Assembly (NCBI RefSeq): GCF_007741475.1
Contig: NZ_CP036261.1
Span: forward strand, 2,232,001-2,296,000
Direction: 5' to 3'
Source: Rosistilla ulvae
GTDB taxonomy: Bacteria; Planctomycetota; Planctomycetia; Pirellulales; Pirellulaceae
DNA length: 64,000 bases
The stretch's first letter is position 1. Each line of letters opens with the position of its first letter. The translations under genes and the position numbers were made by a program. Below the pieces are notes generated by a model that did no database searches, was not told the origin of the DNA, and worked only from the letters and a program-made list of their open reading frames with translations. Positions 28,086 through 37,222 of this stretch are shown piece after piece.

Positions 28086-29264
28086 CTACGTTTCGGGGCC
28101 GCCCAGCAGCGGTTCGTCCATCGCGCGGATGTCGCTGTTGGGAAATCCGCCGGGGAATTCTTGTTTGGCCAGCTCGATCGCGGCGATTGCGACCGCCAGA
28201 TGCTGACTCTTCGTCTTCTTGTAGAATTCGAGCGCTTCGGCGGCCAGTTTCGGTTTGCCGTGCAGCGGTTTATCGGAAACGCACAGCAGCGTCGCCGAGG
28301 GTATTCGATAGCGGAAGCCGTTGGCGGCGACGGTGGCTGATTCCATATCGACCGCGATGCTGCGACTGGCTCGCAGATCGGCTAACGTCCCTCGCAGCGT
28401 CAGTTCCCAGTTGCGATCGATCGTCGTGTAGACGACGCCAAATCGGTAGGGAAGCTTGCGTTCGTCGAGGACGCGGGCTAGGTTGCGATTCAAGACAAAG
28501 TTGGGCGACAGCGGGACGCTGGTCGGCAGCGTCTGGTCCAACAACCGATCGGCTCGCATGTAACCCGAACCGAGCACAAAGTCGCCGATCTCTTGGTGAT
28601 TTCGGATCCCCGCGCAATGGCCGACCATCAGCATCGCGTCGGGCCGCAGCACGGCGATATGGTCGGTCAGGTTCTTCGCGTTGCTAGGTCCAACGCCGAT
28701 GTTGATGATTGTAACGCCGTCGTTGTTGACAGTCCGTTGATGCAGCGCCGGCATCTGCACATCGGTACGCTGCGGACGGATGCAATCGGGATAGGCTTCG
28801 ATAAATGCATTCATATGCATTTGGTAATTGGTCAACAGCACATAGCGTTGAAAGTCTTCGACCTGCGTGCCGGTGTAATGTTCCAGCCGTTGGATCGACA
28901 GTTCGGCTCGCTCGGGCCCAAACAGGAAGACCTTCTTCCGCGTGTGGTCAAAGTCGCTCTCGTCGATCAATTGCAGCAGCTTGGGCGCGTTCAAGTCGAC
29001 TCTTGCCCGTGACGGTGCGACGTGCAGTTGTGCCCCGCGCTGCGCCAGCTTGGTCAGTTCGCGGCGCAGATACCAGCGAAAGGCGGAAGGCCGCGCGATC
29101 GAACCGGAGATCGTAGGATTGTGCTTCGACCAACTGCGGACGACGGTGAGCTTCGAATAGACTCCCGACGCATAATGCCGCTCCATCAACGCACAGGCGG
29201 CTTCGATCTGATGATCCAGATCGGCCTGCGACTGGCCGGGCAAAATTTGCATGGTCTCGGACAC
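28086..29264 (-). CDS. amn: AMP nucleosidase
   Basis: A 392-residue cytoplasmic enzyme that hydrolyses AMP to adenine and ribose-5-phosphate, adjusting the adenylate pool. The N-terminal AMP-nucleosidase domain (YSKLTVVRSWSKHNPTISG, RRELTKL) is followed by the PNP/UDP-phosphorylase-like catalytic domain (INIGVGPSNAKNLTDHIAVLRP, MVGHCAGIR, IAVDMESATVAANGFRYRIP, LLCVSDKPLHG). It is somewhat shorter than the E. coli enzyme (~480) but contains both domains. The start is the first ATG. It lies 85 bases downstream of chdC, in the same direction. Confidence 0.94.
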   Translation of the reverse strand: MSETMQILPGQSQADLDHQIEAACALMERHYASGVYSKLTVVRSWSKHNPTISGSIARPSAFRWYLRRELTKLAQRGAQLHVAPSRARVDLNAPKLLQLIDESDFDHTRKKVFLFGPERAELSIQRLEHYTGTQVEDFQRYVLLTNYQMHMNAFIEAYPDCIRPQRTDVQMPALHQRTVNNDGVTIINIGVGPSNAKNLTDHIAVLRPDAMLMVGHCAGIRNHQEIGDFVLGSGYMRADRLLDQTLPTSVPLSPNFVLNRNLARVLDERKLPYRFGVVYTTIDRNWELTLRGTLADLRASRSIAVDMESATVAANGFRYRIPSATLLCVSDKPLHGKPKLAAEALEFYKKTKSQHLAVAIAAIELAKQEFPGGFPNSDIRAMDEPLLGGPET

Positions 29265-29349
29265 GACGATTCTCCAGGGCCCTTAATCGGCGACGAATCA
29301 TTGGGTGCTGCCGATCGGCGATTCGATCCGCTGGCGAGGCGGGCGTCGA

Positions 29350-30210
29350 TCAAACGTTGATTCGACAGTGGTCGAGGATCTCTTCACCGGTGGCGGAATA
29401 GCCGACGTAAAACGGGCCAAACTCGCCGTACTTGGCACTCGCTTGATCGAACCGCATGCGGTAGACGATCTCTTTGAGATGTTCGGGATTGCGGCCCCAC
29501 AGCGTGACCATCCATTCCCAGTCGTCCAGGCCGACGCCAACGGTGATCAATTGCGACACGCGGCCGGCGAACGCCATCCCGCTCTGAGCGTGTTCGGCCA
29601 TCAGTGTCTGCCGCAGCGACGACGATTCCATAAACCAGTTCGCTCCCGGCACGCGGGATTTGTTCATCGGATAGAAACAGGCGGCGGGCCAATCGGGGAT
29701 ATCGGGTGACAGCCGCTGTTGATTCATCATCGGCAGACGACGCTCGTACGCGGCGACCTTGGCGGCCAGTTCGGGCGAATCGGGGGCGTTCCCTTCGCGG
29801 ATCAATTTCTCGCGATACTGCGGGACCGAGGGGACGTATTCGGAGATCTCGCTCATCGAAACAAACGACCAAGTCGCCTCGACCGCAGCTCCCAACGGGC
29901 CCGACACGACCGCTTGGTGAACCGCGTCGATCTTGAGCGGATCGGCGTCCATCATCATCAAGGCAAAGTCGGCTTTGTGACCGCTGATGATATATCGCTG
30001 CAGCTTCTCTGGCCGCGTCGCTTCGGCTGGATCGACAGCCGCCAGGAATTGACGCATGCCGTCGCGGAGCCGTCGCGCCGACAGACCGGCCAAAACATCG
30101 CGTCGGAAGCGATACATGAAGTGCGAGCAGTGGAGCCCTTCGGATGGCGTGCGACTTGGTTCGGGCAGGCTTTGCGAGGCGGCGTGGGGACGTCCAGCAG
30201 GTTGGTTCAT
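29350..30210 (-). CDS. chdC: Coproheme decarboxylase (HemQ/ChdC)
   Basis: A 286-residue member of the chlorite-dismutase superfamily, of the haem-biosynthesis type. It converts coproheme III to haem b with peroxide in the coproporphyrin-dependent pathway. Diagnostic stretches match Firmicute HemQ: YPMNKSR with Tyr180 at the catalytic-tyrosine position, the proximal histidine at His207 (27 residues later, the same spacing as in Staphylococcus aureus), and VGVGLDDWEWMVTLWG then YRMRFDQASAKYGEFGPFYVG. It lacks the distal-arginine context of true chlorite dismutases. The N-terminus (residues 1-25) is probably disordered; the start at MNQPAG is the most economical. Confidence 0.92.
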   Translation of the reverse strand: MNQPAGRPHAASQSLPEPSRTPSEGLHCSHFMYRFRRDVLAGLSARRLRDGMRQFLAAVDPAEATRPEKLQRYIISGHKADFALMMMDADPLKIDAVHQAVVSGPLGAAVEATWSFVSMSEISEYVPSVPQYREKLIREGNAPDSPELAAKVAAYERRLPMMNQQRLSPDIPDWPAACFYPMNKSRVPGANWFMESSSLRQTLMAEHAQSGMAFAGRVSQLITVGVGLDDWEWMVTLWGRNPEHLKEIVYRMRFDQASAKYGEFGPFYVGYSATGEEILDHCRINV

Positions 30211-30366
30211 GAGCTTCGTCTGGTGGTGGATGGAAAGGCGTGGTGGGCAGATGAGCCGTCGCCGGCTGACCCAGAGTCTACCGCTGAGTATACCGGCGGA
30301 GGCGGTTTGCGGCAAAGCGGCTGGTCGCGTGGCGGATCGCGATTCGTCCTGTCGCTCGCCGACGAT

Positions 30367-31452
30367 TTATTCGACCAACATCGCTCCGGTTCGCTTGGCG
30401 AGCGTCGGATCGATGCAGGCCAACATGTGTGGCCTGAGTTGAGAATAATGAGCCACGCCCAAACCGTGGACGTAGGTCAGCGCTTCGTTTAGCAGCGTGT
30501 CGATGATTGGCGAGATCATCCGCGTTGCGGTCGCCGTGCCAGCCGACGGATGCCCGAGCGCCGACGCGTGGGCATAACTGGCGTGAGGGGCGCCGGCTGC
30601 CGGTGCCGGATCGGCGGCGGGCCAGTTGTGCAATACGAGATAATCGATGCTGACCGCCGAAGCCCCCAGGGCCAACAGTTTGACAAGGTCCAGCGGCGAC
30701 GTGGTCGGTGCGGAAACCCAGAGTGCGATCCCGGCGGCTTCGCTGGCGTCGATCATCCGTCGACAGGCAGCGGTTTGCGCGGCGATCAGGTTGCCGACGC
30801 TGGGGGATGTCGGATCGAGATCGAACCGCAGCACGATCCCGTCGGGGCGAGCGGCCAGCAGGTTGGGCAGGTCTTGCTGCAGATGGAATGGGCTGATCGC
30901 GACGAAGATCGCCGCCTGCGGCGCGAGTGCCCTCAGTTGTTCAATTTTGCGGCCCAGCTTGTCGGGGCTGGCGACGTCGGCGGGCCAACGCGATCCGGTG
31001 ATGACTGTTGAATCGGGCAGCGAATCGGCGCGGTGATCCCACCGCCGCAATTGATCCATCGTATAGACGCTGCCATCGCCGACCTCGCTGTTCAAACGCA
31101 AATCGACAAACGCGGCTCGCGACAGATCGTCGATCGTGACGCCATAACGTTCGGGACGATAGGGGCACATCACCAGATCGGCCGGCCGATCTTCATCGAC
31201 ATCCAGATCCAACAGGCTGGTCACTACAGCGCTTTCGGTCAGCTCGCGAGCCAACAGAGCACAGGTCGTCGGTGGCAAAAGCGCCCAGGGAAGATCGTAA
31301 GCAAACAGCGGACACCGCAGCGGGATCGCCGGGCCGTGAGCGCGACGGACTTCCGATGCCGGCACCTCGCGATCGCTTGTCGACCGCGGACCTGTTGGCG
31401 GTGGCGCCAAGTGCAAGTCGCCCAGCAGCGAACGGTTGGTATCCAGATGCAT
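30367..31452 (-). CDS. TIM-barrel-like protein of unknown function
   Basis: A 361-residue protein lacking a signal peptide or membrane helix. Alternating beta/alpha segments (ADLVMCPYRPERYG, AAIFVAISPFH, PDGIVLRFDLDP, GIALWVSAPTTSPLDLVKLLALGASAVSIDYLVL) suggest a (beta/alpha)8 barrel. The glycine-rich LALGASAVSIDY end is reminiscent of FMN-binding barrels such as glutamate synthase or IMP dehydrogenase, but no catalytic motif can be placed. It begins 15 bases after the ceramidase-like gene ends, so the two are probably co-transcribed. Function is unassigned. Confidence 0.7.
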   Translation of the reverse strand: MHLDTNRSLLGDLHLAPPPTGPRSTSDREVPASEVRRAHGPAIPLRCPLFAYDLPWALLPPTTCALLARELTESAVVTSLLDLDVDEDRPADLVMCPYRPERYGVTIDDLSRAAFVDLRLNSEVGDGSVYTMDQLRRWDHRADSLPDSTVITGSRWPADVASPDKLGRKIEQLRALAPQAAIFVAISPFHLQQDLPNLLAARPDGIVLRFDLDPTSPSVGNLIAAQTAACRRMIDASEAAGIALWVSAPTTSPLDLVKLLALGASAVSIDYLVLHNWPAADPAPAAGAPHASYAHASALGHPSAGTATATRMISPIIDTLLNEALTYVHGLGVAHYSQLRPHMLACIDPTLAKRTGAMLVE

Positions 31453-31467
31453 CGATCGATCGTCCTG

Positions 31468-32976
31468 TTACAGTTTGCTGAGAATCTGCGCCGCTTTGGC
31501 TTCGTAGATCGCTTGCCACGCGGGAGCCAACACGCAATCGCTGTCCTCTTGCGCATTCCCCACGTTCCGCAATTGGTCGGCGGTGGGGGCGTAATAAATG
31601 TAGCCGTTGGTGTACCCGGCGACAAAGGTGTGCTCGTGCGGCGAAGCTTGTTTGATGTTCTTGCCGATCTGAACGGTCAGTTCGCCGGGGAACGTCGTCA
31701 GCACAAAATCGCCGACGCGCAGCCCGACCAGTTCGACATCGATCATCCGCTTGCCGCCGTCGACTAGATCGGCCTGATGTTTCCGCAGCAGACGAATGTT
31801 TGTGTTGACTCGGGTGATCTGTTCCATCGTGTGGATGTTGTCGATGTAGCGAGCCATGTTCTTGCGGTTCTCGATGTCCAAATGGCGTAGGTCGCTGCGA
31901 CCGAGCGATTTGTCGTGCAGATAGCGATGCGAATAATAGGAGGGGAATTCTTCGGACAGTCGATACTTCACGACCAGCGGCAAAAACGTCTTCAGGTTCA
32001 GACTGGTACCGGTCAGCGAATTGACCAATTTCTCGCGTTCGGCTTCCATTTCGATGATCCGCTGCGCCAGATCGGCTCGCGGCAACGGCAGCGTTTCATT
32101 GACAACGCGCAGCGTGGCGTCGGGGCTCGTTTCGATCTTGCGAGCCGCCTGCAGCGTGCTGAGTCCCAGCAGATTGCCGAGCGTTTGGGCGTGTCGCGGA
32201 TGATCGACATCTTTGTAGTCGATCGGATTGATGTCGCCGGCGCAGCCTTGGACAAACAACGCGACCGTTCCGTCGCTCATGTTTTGTTCGATCACATCGG
32301 ACGCATAGCCGGTCATGTCGGCGGTGTTCGCGCCGCCGGGGACGCCTTGGATCGGATGGCAAGCAAAGTTGTAGACGATCGCCAACGTATCCCCTTCGGT
32401 CGTGTCGACTCGCAGCACACCGATCTGCGGATCGATCGGGCCGACAGCGGCAACCGCTTCATCGGGCGGCAAGGAGTAGGCGTGGCGGACATCGATCTGC
32501 CGGCCATCGGCCAACTGCAGCCGACGGTTCTCCATGATCCGATCCTCGTGGCCGACGCCAACGCCGACTTGGACCGGGACCATCTTGGCAGCAGCTTGCG
32601 AAATCGCCTGGACCGTCAATTCGTCGACGTCGGTCCGGACAACGCTGTGGCAATGGCTGGCGTTGATCATCACGTTGGCCGGAGAAATGCCAAGCGTCTT
32701 TTCGACCTCGCCGCGGACCTTGCCGAGATATTCGTTGTCGATCCGGCCAATCTCGCCGATCGCCACGGCATCGACTGTCACGATCGCGGCGGTCGTTGTC
32801 CCGTCGCTGATCACCAACGCTCGTACATACGACCGATCGTTGACCGGCCCAGCCTGCATGTCGGTGATGTCGACCTTGGCAACTCCCGCGGTCAGTTCCG
32901 CCGCTCGAAGCTCGGCGGCGGAGTAAATCGTCAGGGTGAAAGAGAACAGGCAGCAGAGGGCAAGATGTCGAAACAT
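31468..32976 (-). CDS. Secreted neutral/alkaline ceramidase-like protein
   Basis: A 502-residue exported protein (signal peptide ~1-26, MFRHLALCC...). It matches the N-terminal part of neutral/alkaline non-lysosomal ceramidases: AGVAKVDITDMQAGPVNDRSYVRALVIS, VMINASHCHS (a metal-ligand histidine motif), YNFACHPIQG, and FVQGCAGDINPI. A later FPGELTVQIG and YTNGYIYYAPT also fit. Planctomycetes carry many such proteins; the true substrate is unlikely to be ceramide in every case. The start at MFRHL rather than 32 codons upstream is fixed by the signal peptide. First gene of a likely two-gene operon with the TIM-barrel protein. Confidence 0.85.
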   Translation of the reverse strand: MFRHLALCCLFSFTLTIYSAAELRAAELTAGVAKVDITDMQAGPVNDRSYVRALVISDGTTTAAIVTVDAVAIGEIGRIDNEYLGKVRGEVEKTLGISPANVMINASHCHSVVRTDVDELTVQAISQAAAKMVPVQVGVGVGHEDRIMENRRLQLADGRQIDVRHAYSLPPDEAVAAVGPIDPQIGVLRVDTTEGDTLAIVYNFACHPIQGVPGGANTADMTGYASDVIEQNMSDGTVALFVQGCAGDINPIDYKDVDHPRHAQTLGNLLGLSTLQAARKIETSPDATLRVVNETLPLPRADLAQRIIEMEAEREKLVNSLTGTSLNLKTFLPLVVKYRLSEEFPSYYSHRYLHDKSLGRSDLRHLDIENRKNMARYIDNIHTMEQITRVNTNIRLLRKHQADLVDGGKRMIDVELVGLRVGDFVLTTFPGELTVQIGKNIKQASPHEHTFVAGYTNGYIYYAPTADQLRNVGNAQEDSDCVLAPAWQAIYEAKAAQILSKL

Positions 32977-33137
32977 TGGCGGGCCTTGAGCGGAGGTGGG
33001 ATAGGAAAGGCAAGAGATCCACAGTTTGTCCGATCCAGCGGCCGCTGTCGAGCAAATTTCTCCGGTGGTCAATGGTTCCGCGGGGCGAGGCGTTGCGTGG
33101 ACAAGAGCCCGCGTCGCACGACGACGCTGCCAAATGC

Positions 33138-33180
33138 TACGCCTTGGCGGCGGGGACTTTATACATTTTGGTGCCGGTCG
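33138..33180 (-). pseudogene. Remnant 3' tail of a second zinc-ribbon gene
   Basis: Forty-three bases match the 3' end of the adjacent zinc-ribbon gene at ~36/43 positions. On the minus strand they read TKMYKVPAAKA then stop, against TKIFKVPAAKA in the intact gene. Only the last ~14 codons are recognisable; nothing upstream of them is duplicated. Confidence 0.6.
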
Positions 33181-33209
33181 TAGGCAGCACGGACGATCAG
33201 GTCGATCTT

Positions 33210-33506
33210 TTACGCCTTGGCGGCAGGGACTTTAAAGATCTTGGTGCAGCCCGGGCATTTGACAGCTTTACCGGCGCTGGCTGCGGAGATCTGCAAGACC
33301 TTCTTACAGCCGGGGCAGCGAATTTTGATCTTCTCGGTCGATCCCGCAATCGCCGCCTCGGCAGCTCGCTGGATCTCTTCCAGATCCGCCTCGTAGGGGA
33401 CGTTGACGGTTTCTTGACAACCGGGACAGCGGACGCGTTTGCCCGCCTGTTTGAGCGTCACTTGCAATTGATTTTTGCAAGATCGGCATTGGATTGCGAT
33501 CGACAT
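33210..33506 (-). CDS. Small double zinc-ribbon protein
   Basis: A 98-residue protein made of two similar halves. Each half has two CxxC knuckles: Cys7/Cys10 with Cys27/Cys30, and Cys64/Cys67 with Cys84/Cys87, each in the CPGC context of MJ0042-like zinc fingers. A short acidic helix (residues ~40-55) joins them. It probably binds two zinc ions; the partner is unknown. It has internal duplication, and a copy of its last codons lies immediately downstream. There is no signal peptide, so it is cytoplasmic. Confidence 0.82.
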   Translation of the reverse strand: MSIAIQCRSCKNQLQVTLKQAGKRVRCPGCQETVNVPYEADLEEIQRAAEAAIAGSTEKIKIRCPGCKKVLQISAASAGKAVKCPGCTKIFKVPAAKA

Positions 33507-33806
33507 CGGTACAGCCTCTTATTTTTTGTCGTCTAGCCGCAAGAGAAGGTTCCCGTGGTTCGTTGCCGAACCGTTAAAATGGGAAGCTTGTGGCGGAACG
33601 GCAGTCTCGAACTCCGGAGGAATGGAGCGGAGTCAACGCCCCATTGGCGGATAACCGGAAAGGTTTAATAACTTGGATGCCTTGAAGTTACCAAGCCGCT
33701 GCGAATTGCGATAGTGAATAAGATGCCTACGAAACATCCGAACCATGCCGCCCCCGCCGAAGCGGTTTAAACGTTATTTGAAACACTCAACGAAACGATT
33801 TGCTCG

Positions 33807-34298
33807 ATGGACACTCAACTTTTGATCGACACCCTCTCCCGCGTGATCCACGTTGCCACGGCGATCACGTTGGTCGGCGGCAGCGCTTTTATGCTGCTGG
33901 TCCTGATCCCAGCCGCGCAGAATCTGTCCGACGAAGAGCACGCCCGTCTGCGAACGGGGCTGATCGCGCGTTGGAAGCGGTTTGTCCACATCGGGGTGAC
34001 GCTGTTTTTGATCAGCGGCCTGTACAATTACTACCGCGCGATCCCGTCGCACAAAGGGGACGGGCTGTATCATGCCCTGTTGGGGACGAAGATGTTGATC
34101 GCGCTGGTGATCTTTTTTATCGCCGCCGCCTTGGTCGGACGCTCTGCGAAACTGGAACCGATCCGCCGCAAGCGAACACTTTGGCTGAAGGTCCTGCTGA
34201 TCTGTGCGTTGATCGTCGTCACGATTTCCGGCTTCGTCAAAGTTCGCGGCCCGCAACCACCCGCGGCGGCGCAAGCTCCCACAGCGGTAGCCGAATAA
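33807..34298 (+). CDS. CopD-like four-helix membrane protein
   Basis: A 163-residue integral membrane protein with four predicted helices (~residues 10-32, 52-72, 83-103, 122-142). The first helix carries RVIHVATAITLVGG, where the His could be a haem or metal ligand as in the CopD/DUF2269 type of membrane protein. A Pro/Ala-rich tail ends the protein. It stands alone; the following large secreted-protein gene is convergent. Function is inferred only from architecture. Confidence 0.7.
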   Translation: MDTQLLIDTLSRVIHVATAITLVGGSAFMLLVLIPAAQNLSDEEHARLRTGLIARWKRFVHIGVTLFLISGLYNYYRAIPSHKGDGLYHALLGTKMLIALVIFFIAAALVGRSAKLEPIRRKRTLWLKVLLICALIVVTISGFVKVRGPQPPAAAQAPTAVAE

Positions 34299-34371
34299 AG
34301 CGGCTGGACGAGCAAAATTTAAGCCGCTGCGATTCGCGTCGGCAATATCCGATCGAGTCAGCGGGCGTCTC

Positions 34372-37059
34372 TTATTTTGCCGCTCGTTTGACGTCGACTT
34401 CCAGATCGATCAGCAAGCGTTCATCGACGACGTCGACCGAAGCTTCCAACCCGCGGAACCAGTTCATCACAGCGGCGGTTTGCGGCGCGTCGGCTTCGGT
34501 CGCCGAGGAGCACCAGTGTCCATCGTCGCGGCAGTGGTATTCGCCGTGCAGCGGACACTGCATCGCCGCCCCAAGCAGTTCCTCGGCGAACGGTAGCGTC
34601 GACGTGGCGTCGATTCCCAGTTGCTCGGTGAGTCGCGACAGCAGGTCGCAGCCGGCTTGCGATTTCTTTTGTTCGGATTCCAGCAGCGTCTCGCTGACCC
34701 ATTGGCCAAGATCGGTCTGCGAGAGGTCGGCGATTGTCAGTTGGGCTCGTCGCAGCGGTTGTTTGTCGAGCACCGCCAGATCGGGAATGCTCTCGACCAG
34801 CACCTCGCGGTTGAACGACAACAGGCTGACGCGTTCGGATTGATAACGGTACGCGCCACCGACAAGCCGCGTCATGTTGGGGCCGACGGGGCTGCCGCGT
34901 CCGAGTCCCAGCGGCAAGCGGTCGATCAGGCCGGGATCGGGCCAAGCGGCCAGGTAGCCGCGGATCGTCGAGAATGCAAAGATGCGATCGATCGGCGATT
35001 CGAACTTCTCCAGCGGTGCCGGCCGGCAATCCTTGATTCCACCAAACAGATAATGAGGCGGAATCGATCCGTTCAATTTGTCGCTGTGCACGTTGGCGTA
35101 GAAGGAAACCAGATCGGACTTCGAAAACTGGACGCCGATATCGGTCGCTGGCCCCAGTTGATCGACTAGCCAAGCCTGTTTGCCCAACAGTCCTGGCGAG
35201 ATGTCCAGTGCGATCTGCAATCGCTCTTGCCCCGGTGATTTTGAATCGGCAGTTGCCCGCGCGATCTGGATGAAGACCGGTTCCAACAGCCCCGGTTGAT
35301 CGGTTCGTGAGCGGTTGATCTGGTCTTGCCAGACGCGCTCGGCCGGAGTGATCTTGTCGATCGTGGTGTCGTCGATCGGCAGCAGCGTCTGCCGACCGCC
35401 GCGTCGCGAATCGAGCATCCCGTCGGGCGTCAGGATCAATCCGCTGCGATCGGCTCGCCGGCCAAAGCCCTCCGGAAGGTAGCCCGCGGCGATCAGATCT
35501 TCAGGCAACTCCAGCGTTTTGCCTTCGTTTGCGGCAGTCGCGCGGGCGGCGACCAGCACCGCCATCTCGGCGGCAGCGTGGCTGCGACGCTGCAGTTCGA
35601 TTTGAAACTGTGGCGTGTAGAGGCGACTCAAGAATCGCCCCGACAGATAAAACGTGATCGGGGCGGTTTTGGCGTTGGGATACTGTTTGCGGAACTGTTG
35701 GAACTCATCGGTTGCGGCGAGCGTCGTTCGCGATTTGCGGGCGGCGATGAACCGCCCCGCCAAATGCTCGCTGCTGGTCACGAACATCCAGTTCCCGTTG
35801 GAGACCCAAAACGAACGGACTCGATTGTCGGGAGTCGACAGCAACGAGACCTCGATCCCTTCGATCGTTTTCGTTTCCAGCGTGCAATCGTCGAACTGCG
35901 CCTCGGTCGCGCGGCGGTCTTTTTCCAGAAACGTCGACAACAGGAAGGCGTTCTTCGCTTGCAGCAGCACGCCGATCGAAGGTCCATCGTCTATTAACAG
36001 GTCGTTGCCGATGACGGCGACGTCGCCGATCAGGGCGTCGCCAAACAGATCGGCCAGCTGGTTGTAGCGGACATTTAATAGCTCTTCGATTCGCTGGCTG
36101 CTGCGGCGATCCAGGATCGGCCGAGCGACCATGTTCTTGATGTCGCCGTCATGTTCTTGAGCCAGCTTTTGAAACCACAGGAAATTCGAAAAGCTGCCGA
36201 ACCGCAGATAAAAGCACTCCGGCGGAACCATCCGCGCGATTGGTTCGATCTCCGCCGGGACATCGTCGTCGTCCAGCGGATCGATCTCCGGCGGGGCGGC
36301 AGCGGCCGGCAGATCGGTGAGGACTTCGGACTCTTCGGTCGAGTTGCCGCGCAGAACATTGGCCAGCGCGATTCGCTGCAGGACAGCCGAATCGGCCATC
36401 ATCGCGATCGCAGCGGGTGGTTTTTCCAAACGCATCCGCGACAGCGACGCCGGTGCTGGCAGGTCGAGTCGGCGGGAGAGATAGGAGAGCAGGTAGGCGT
36501 CGGCGACGGGGAGGAAGGGAGCCGCGGCGATCTGCCCTTCGGCTTGGTCTTGGTAGGTCTGCCACCACTGCAGCATCGCCGCCCGTTGGTCCTCGGGGCT
36601 GGCGGCGACCGGGACGATCGGAATCGTGGCGACTGCGGGGCCGGAGATCTGCAATTCAAACGGGCTGTCCCCTTGGAACAGGAACCAGATTTCGTAGCCG
36701 GTGACCTGTTCTCTTTCGTCGGCGGTGACCGCCGCTTTGACGACTTGGCCCAGTCGTTCGAGGATCTTACCGCGGCCGAACTTCAGTTCGCGCGGGGCGG
36801 GATCGAGCCGCATCGGATCGCGTACCGTAACGGTTACCGGTTCGGCAGTCGGATAAAGGACACGGCCTTGTGGCGAAGTGACCAGGACTCGCGAGAGCCC
36901 CTCGACCGGCTGAGGCCACTGAACGCGAGCGTATCCAACGCCATAGGTCTCGCCGGCGATCGCAATCACTTCCTGCCCCACTGCGGTTGTTGGGAACCAA
37001 GGGTTCGACAGGCAATACGAGAGCCCCACGAGATACAGAAACAGCTTGGCATGATGCAT
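34372..37059 (-). CDS. Large secreted protein of unknown function
   Basis: An 895-residue exported protein; the signal peptide (MHHAKLFLYLVGLSYC..., to about residue 28) fixes the start and excludes 20 upstream codons. The N-terminal ~200 residues hold beta-rich sequence. The central part (~250-560, FYLRFGSFSNFLWFQKLAQEHDGDI, IGVLLQAKNAFLLSTFLEKDRR, FVTSSEHLAGRFIAA) resembles DUF3352-type substrate-free proteins in general pattern. The C-terminal ~60 residues hold four cysteines near CPLHGEYHCRDDGHWC, perhaps a metal or disulfide site. No enzyme motif is seen. It is separate from the following cytochrome gene by ~160 bases. Confidence 0.8.
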   Translation of the reverse strand: MHHAKLFLYLVGLSYCLSNPWFPTTAVGQEVIAIAGETYGVGYARVQWPQPVEGLSRVLVTSPQGRVLYPTAEPVTVTVRDPMRLDPAPRELKFGRGKILERLGQVVKAAVTADEREQVTGYEIWFLFQGDSPFELQISGPAVATIPIVPVAASPEDQRAAMLQWWQTYQDQAEGQIAAAPFLPVADAYLLSYLSRRLDLPAPASLSRMRLEKPPAAIAMMADSAVLQRIALANVLRGNSTEESEVLTDLPAAAAPPEIDPLDDDDVPAEIEPIARMVPPECFYLRFGSFSNFLWFQKLAQEHDGDIKNMVARPILDRRSSQRIEELLNVRYNQLADLFGDALIGDVAVIGNDLLIDDGPSIGVLLQAKNAFLLSTFLEKDRRATEAQFDDCTLETKTIEGIEVSLLSTPDNRVRSFWVSNGNWMFVTSSEHLAGRFIAARKSRTTLAATDEFQQFRKQYPNAKTAPITFYLSGRFLSRLYTPQFQIELQRRSHAAAEMAVLVAARATAANEGKTLELPEDLIAAGYLPEGFGRRADRSGLILTPDGMLDSRRGGRQTLLPIDDTTIDKITPAERVWQDQINRSRTDQPGLLEPVFIQIARATADSKSPGQERLQIALDISPGLLGKQAWLVDQLGPATDIGVQFSKSDLVSFYANVHSDKLNGSIPPHYLFGGIKDCRPAPLEKFESPIDRIFAFSTIRGYLAAWPDPGLIDRLPLGLGRGSPVGPNMTRLVGGAYRYQSERVSLLSFNREVLVESIPDLAVLDKQPLRRAQLTIADLSQTDLGQWVSETLLESEQKKSQAGCDLLSRLTEQLGIDATSTLPFAEELLGAAMQCPLHGEYHCRDDGHWCSSATEADAPQTAAVMNWFRGLEASVDVVDERLLIDLEVDVKRAAK

Positions 37060-37222
37060 CGCGTTCAATTTTCCATGACGAAGAGAGAAGCAGGACAATC
37101 CGTTTTCGCGTCGCGGCAAATTGGTTGTTTGCGTTGTGCGACGCGCCCCATCGAACCGGACGCGATCACGCGGTCCGGTTTTGCATTCCCAGGGACGTTA
37201 CGCTGGAGCGCAACGCCTGCGA

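Noticed and set aside
29350-30210. True chlorite dismutase
   Set aside because: The sequence matches the HemQ/ChdC branch (YPMNKSR, His spacing of 27) rather than chlorite-degrading enzymes.
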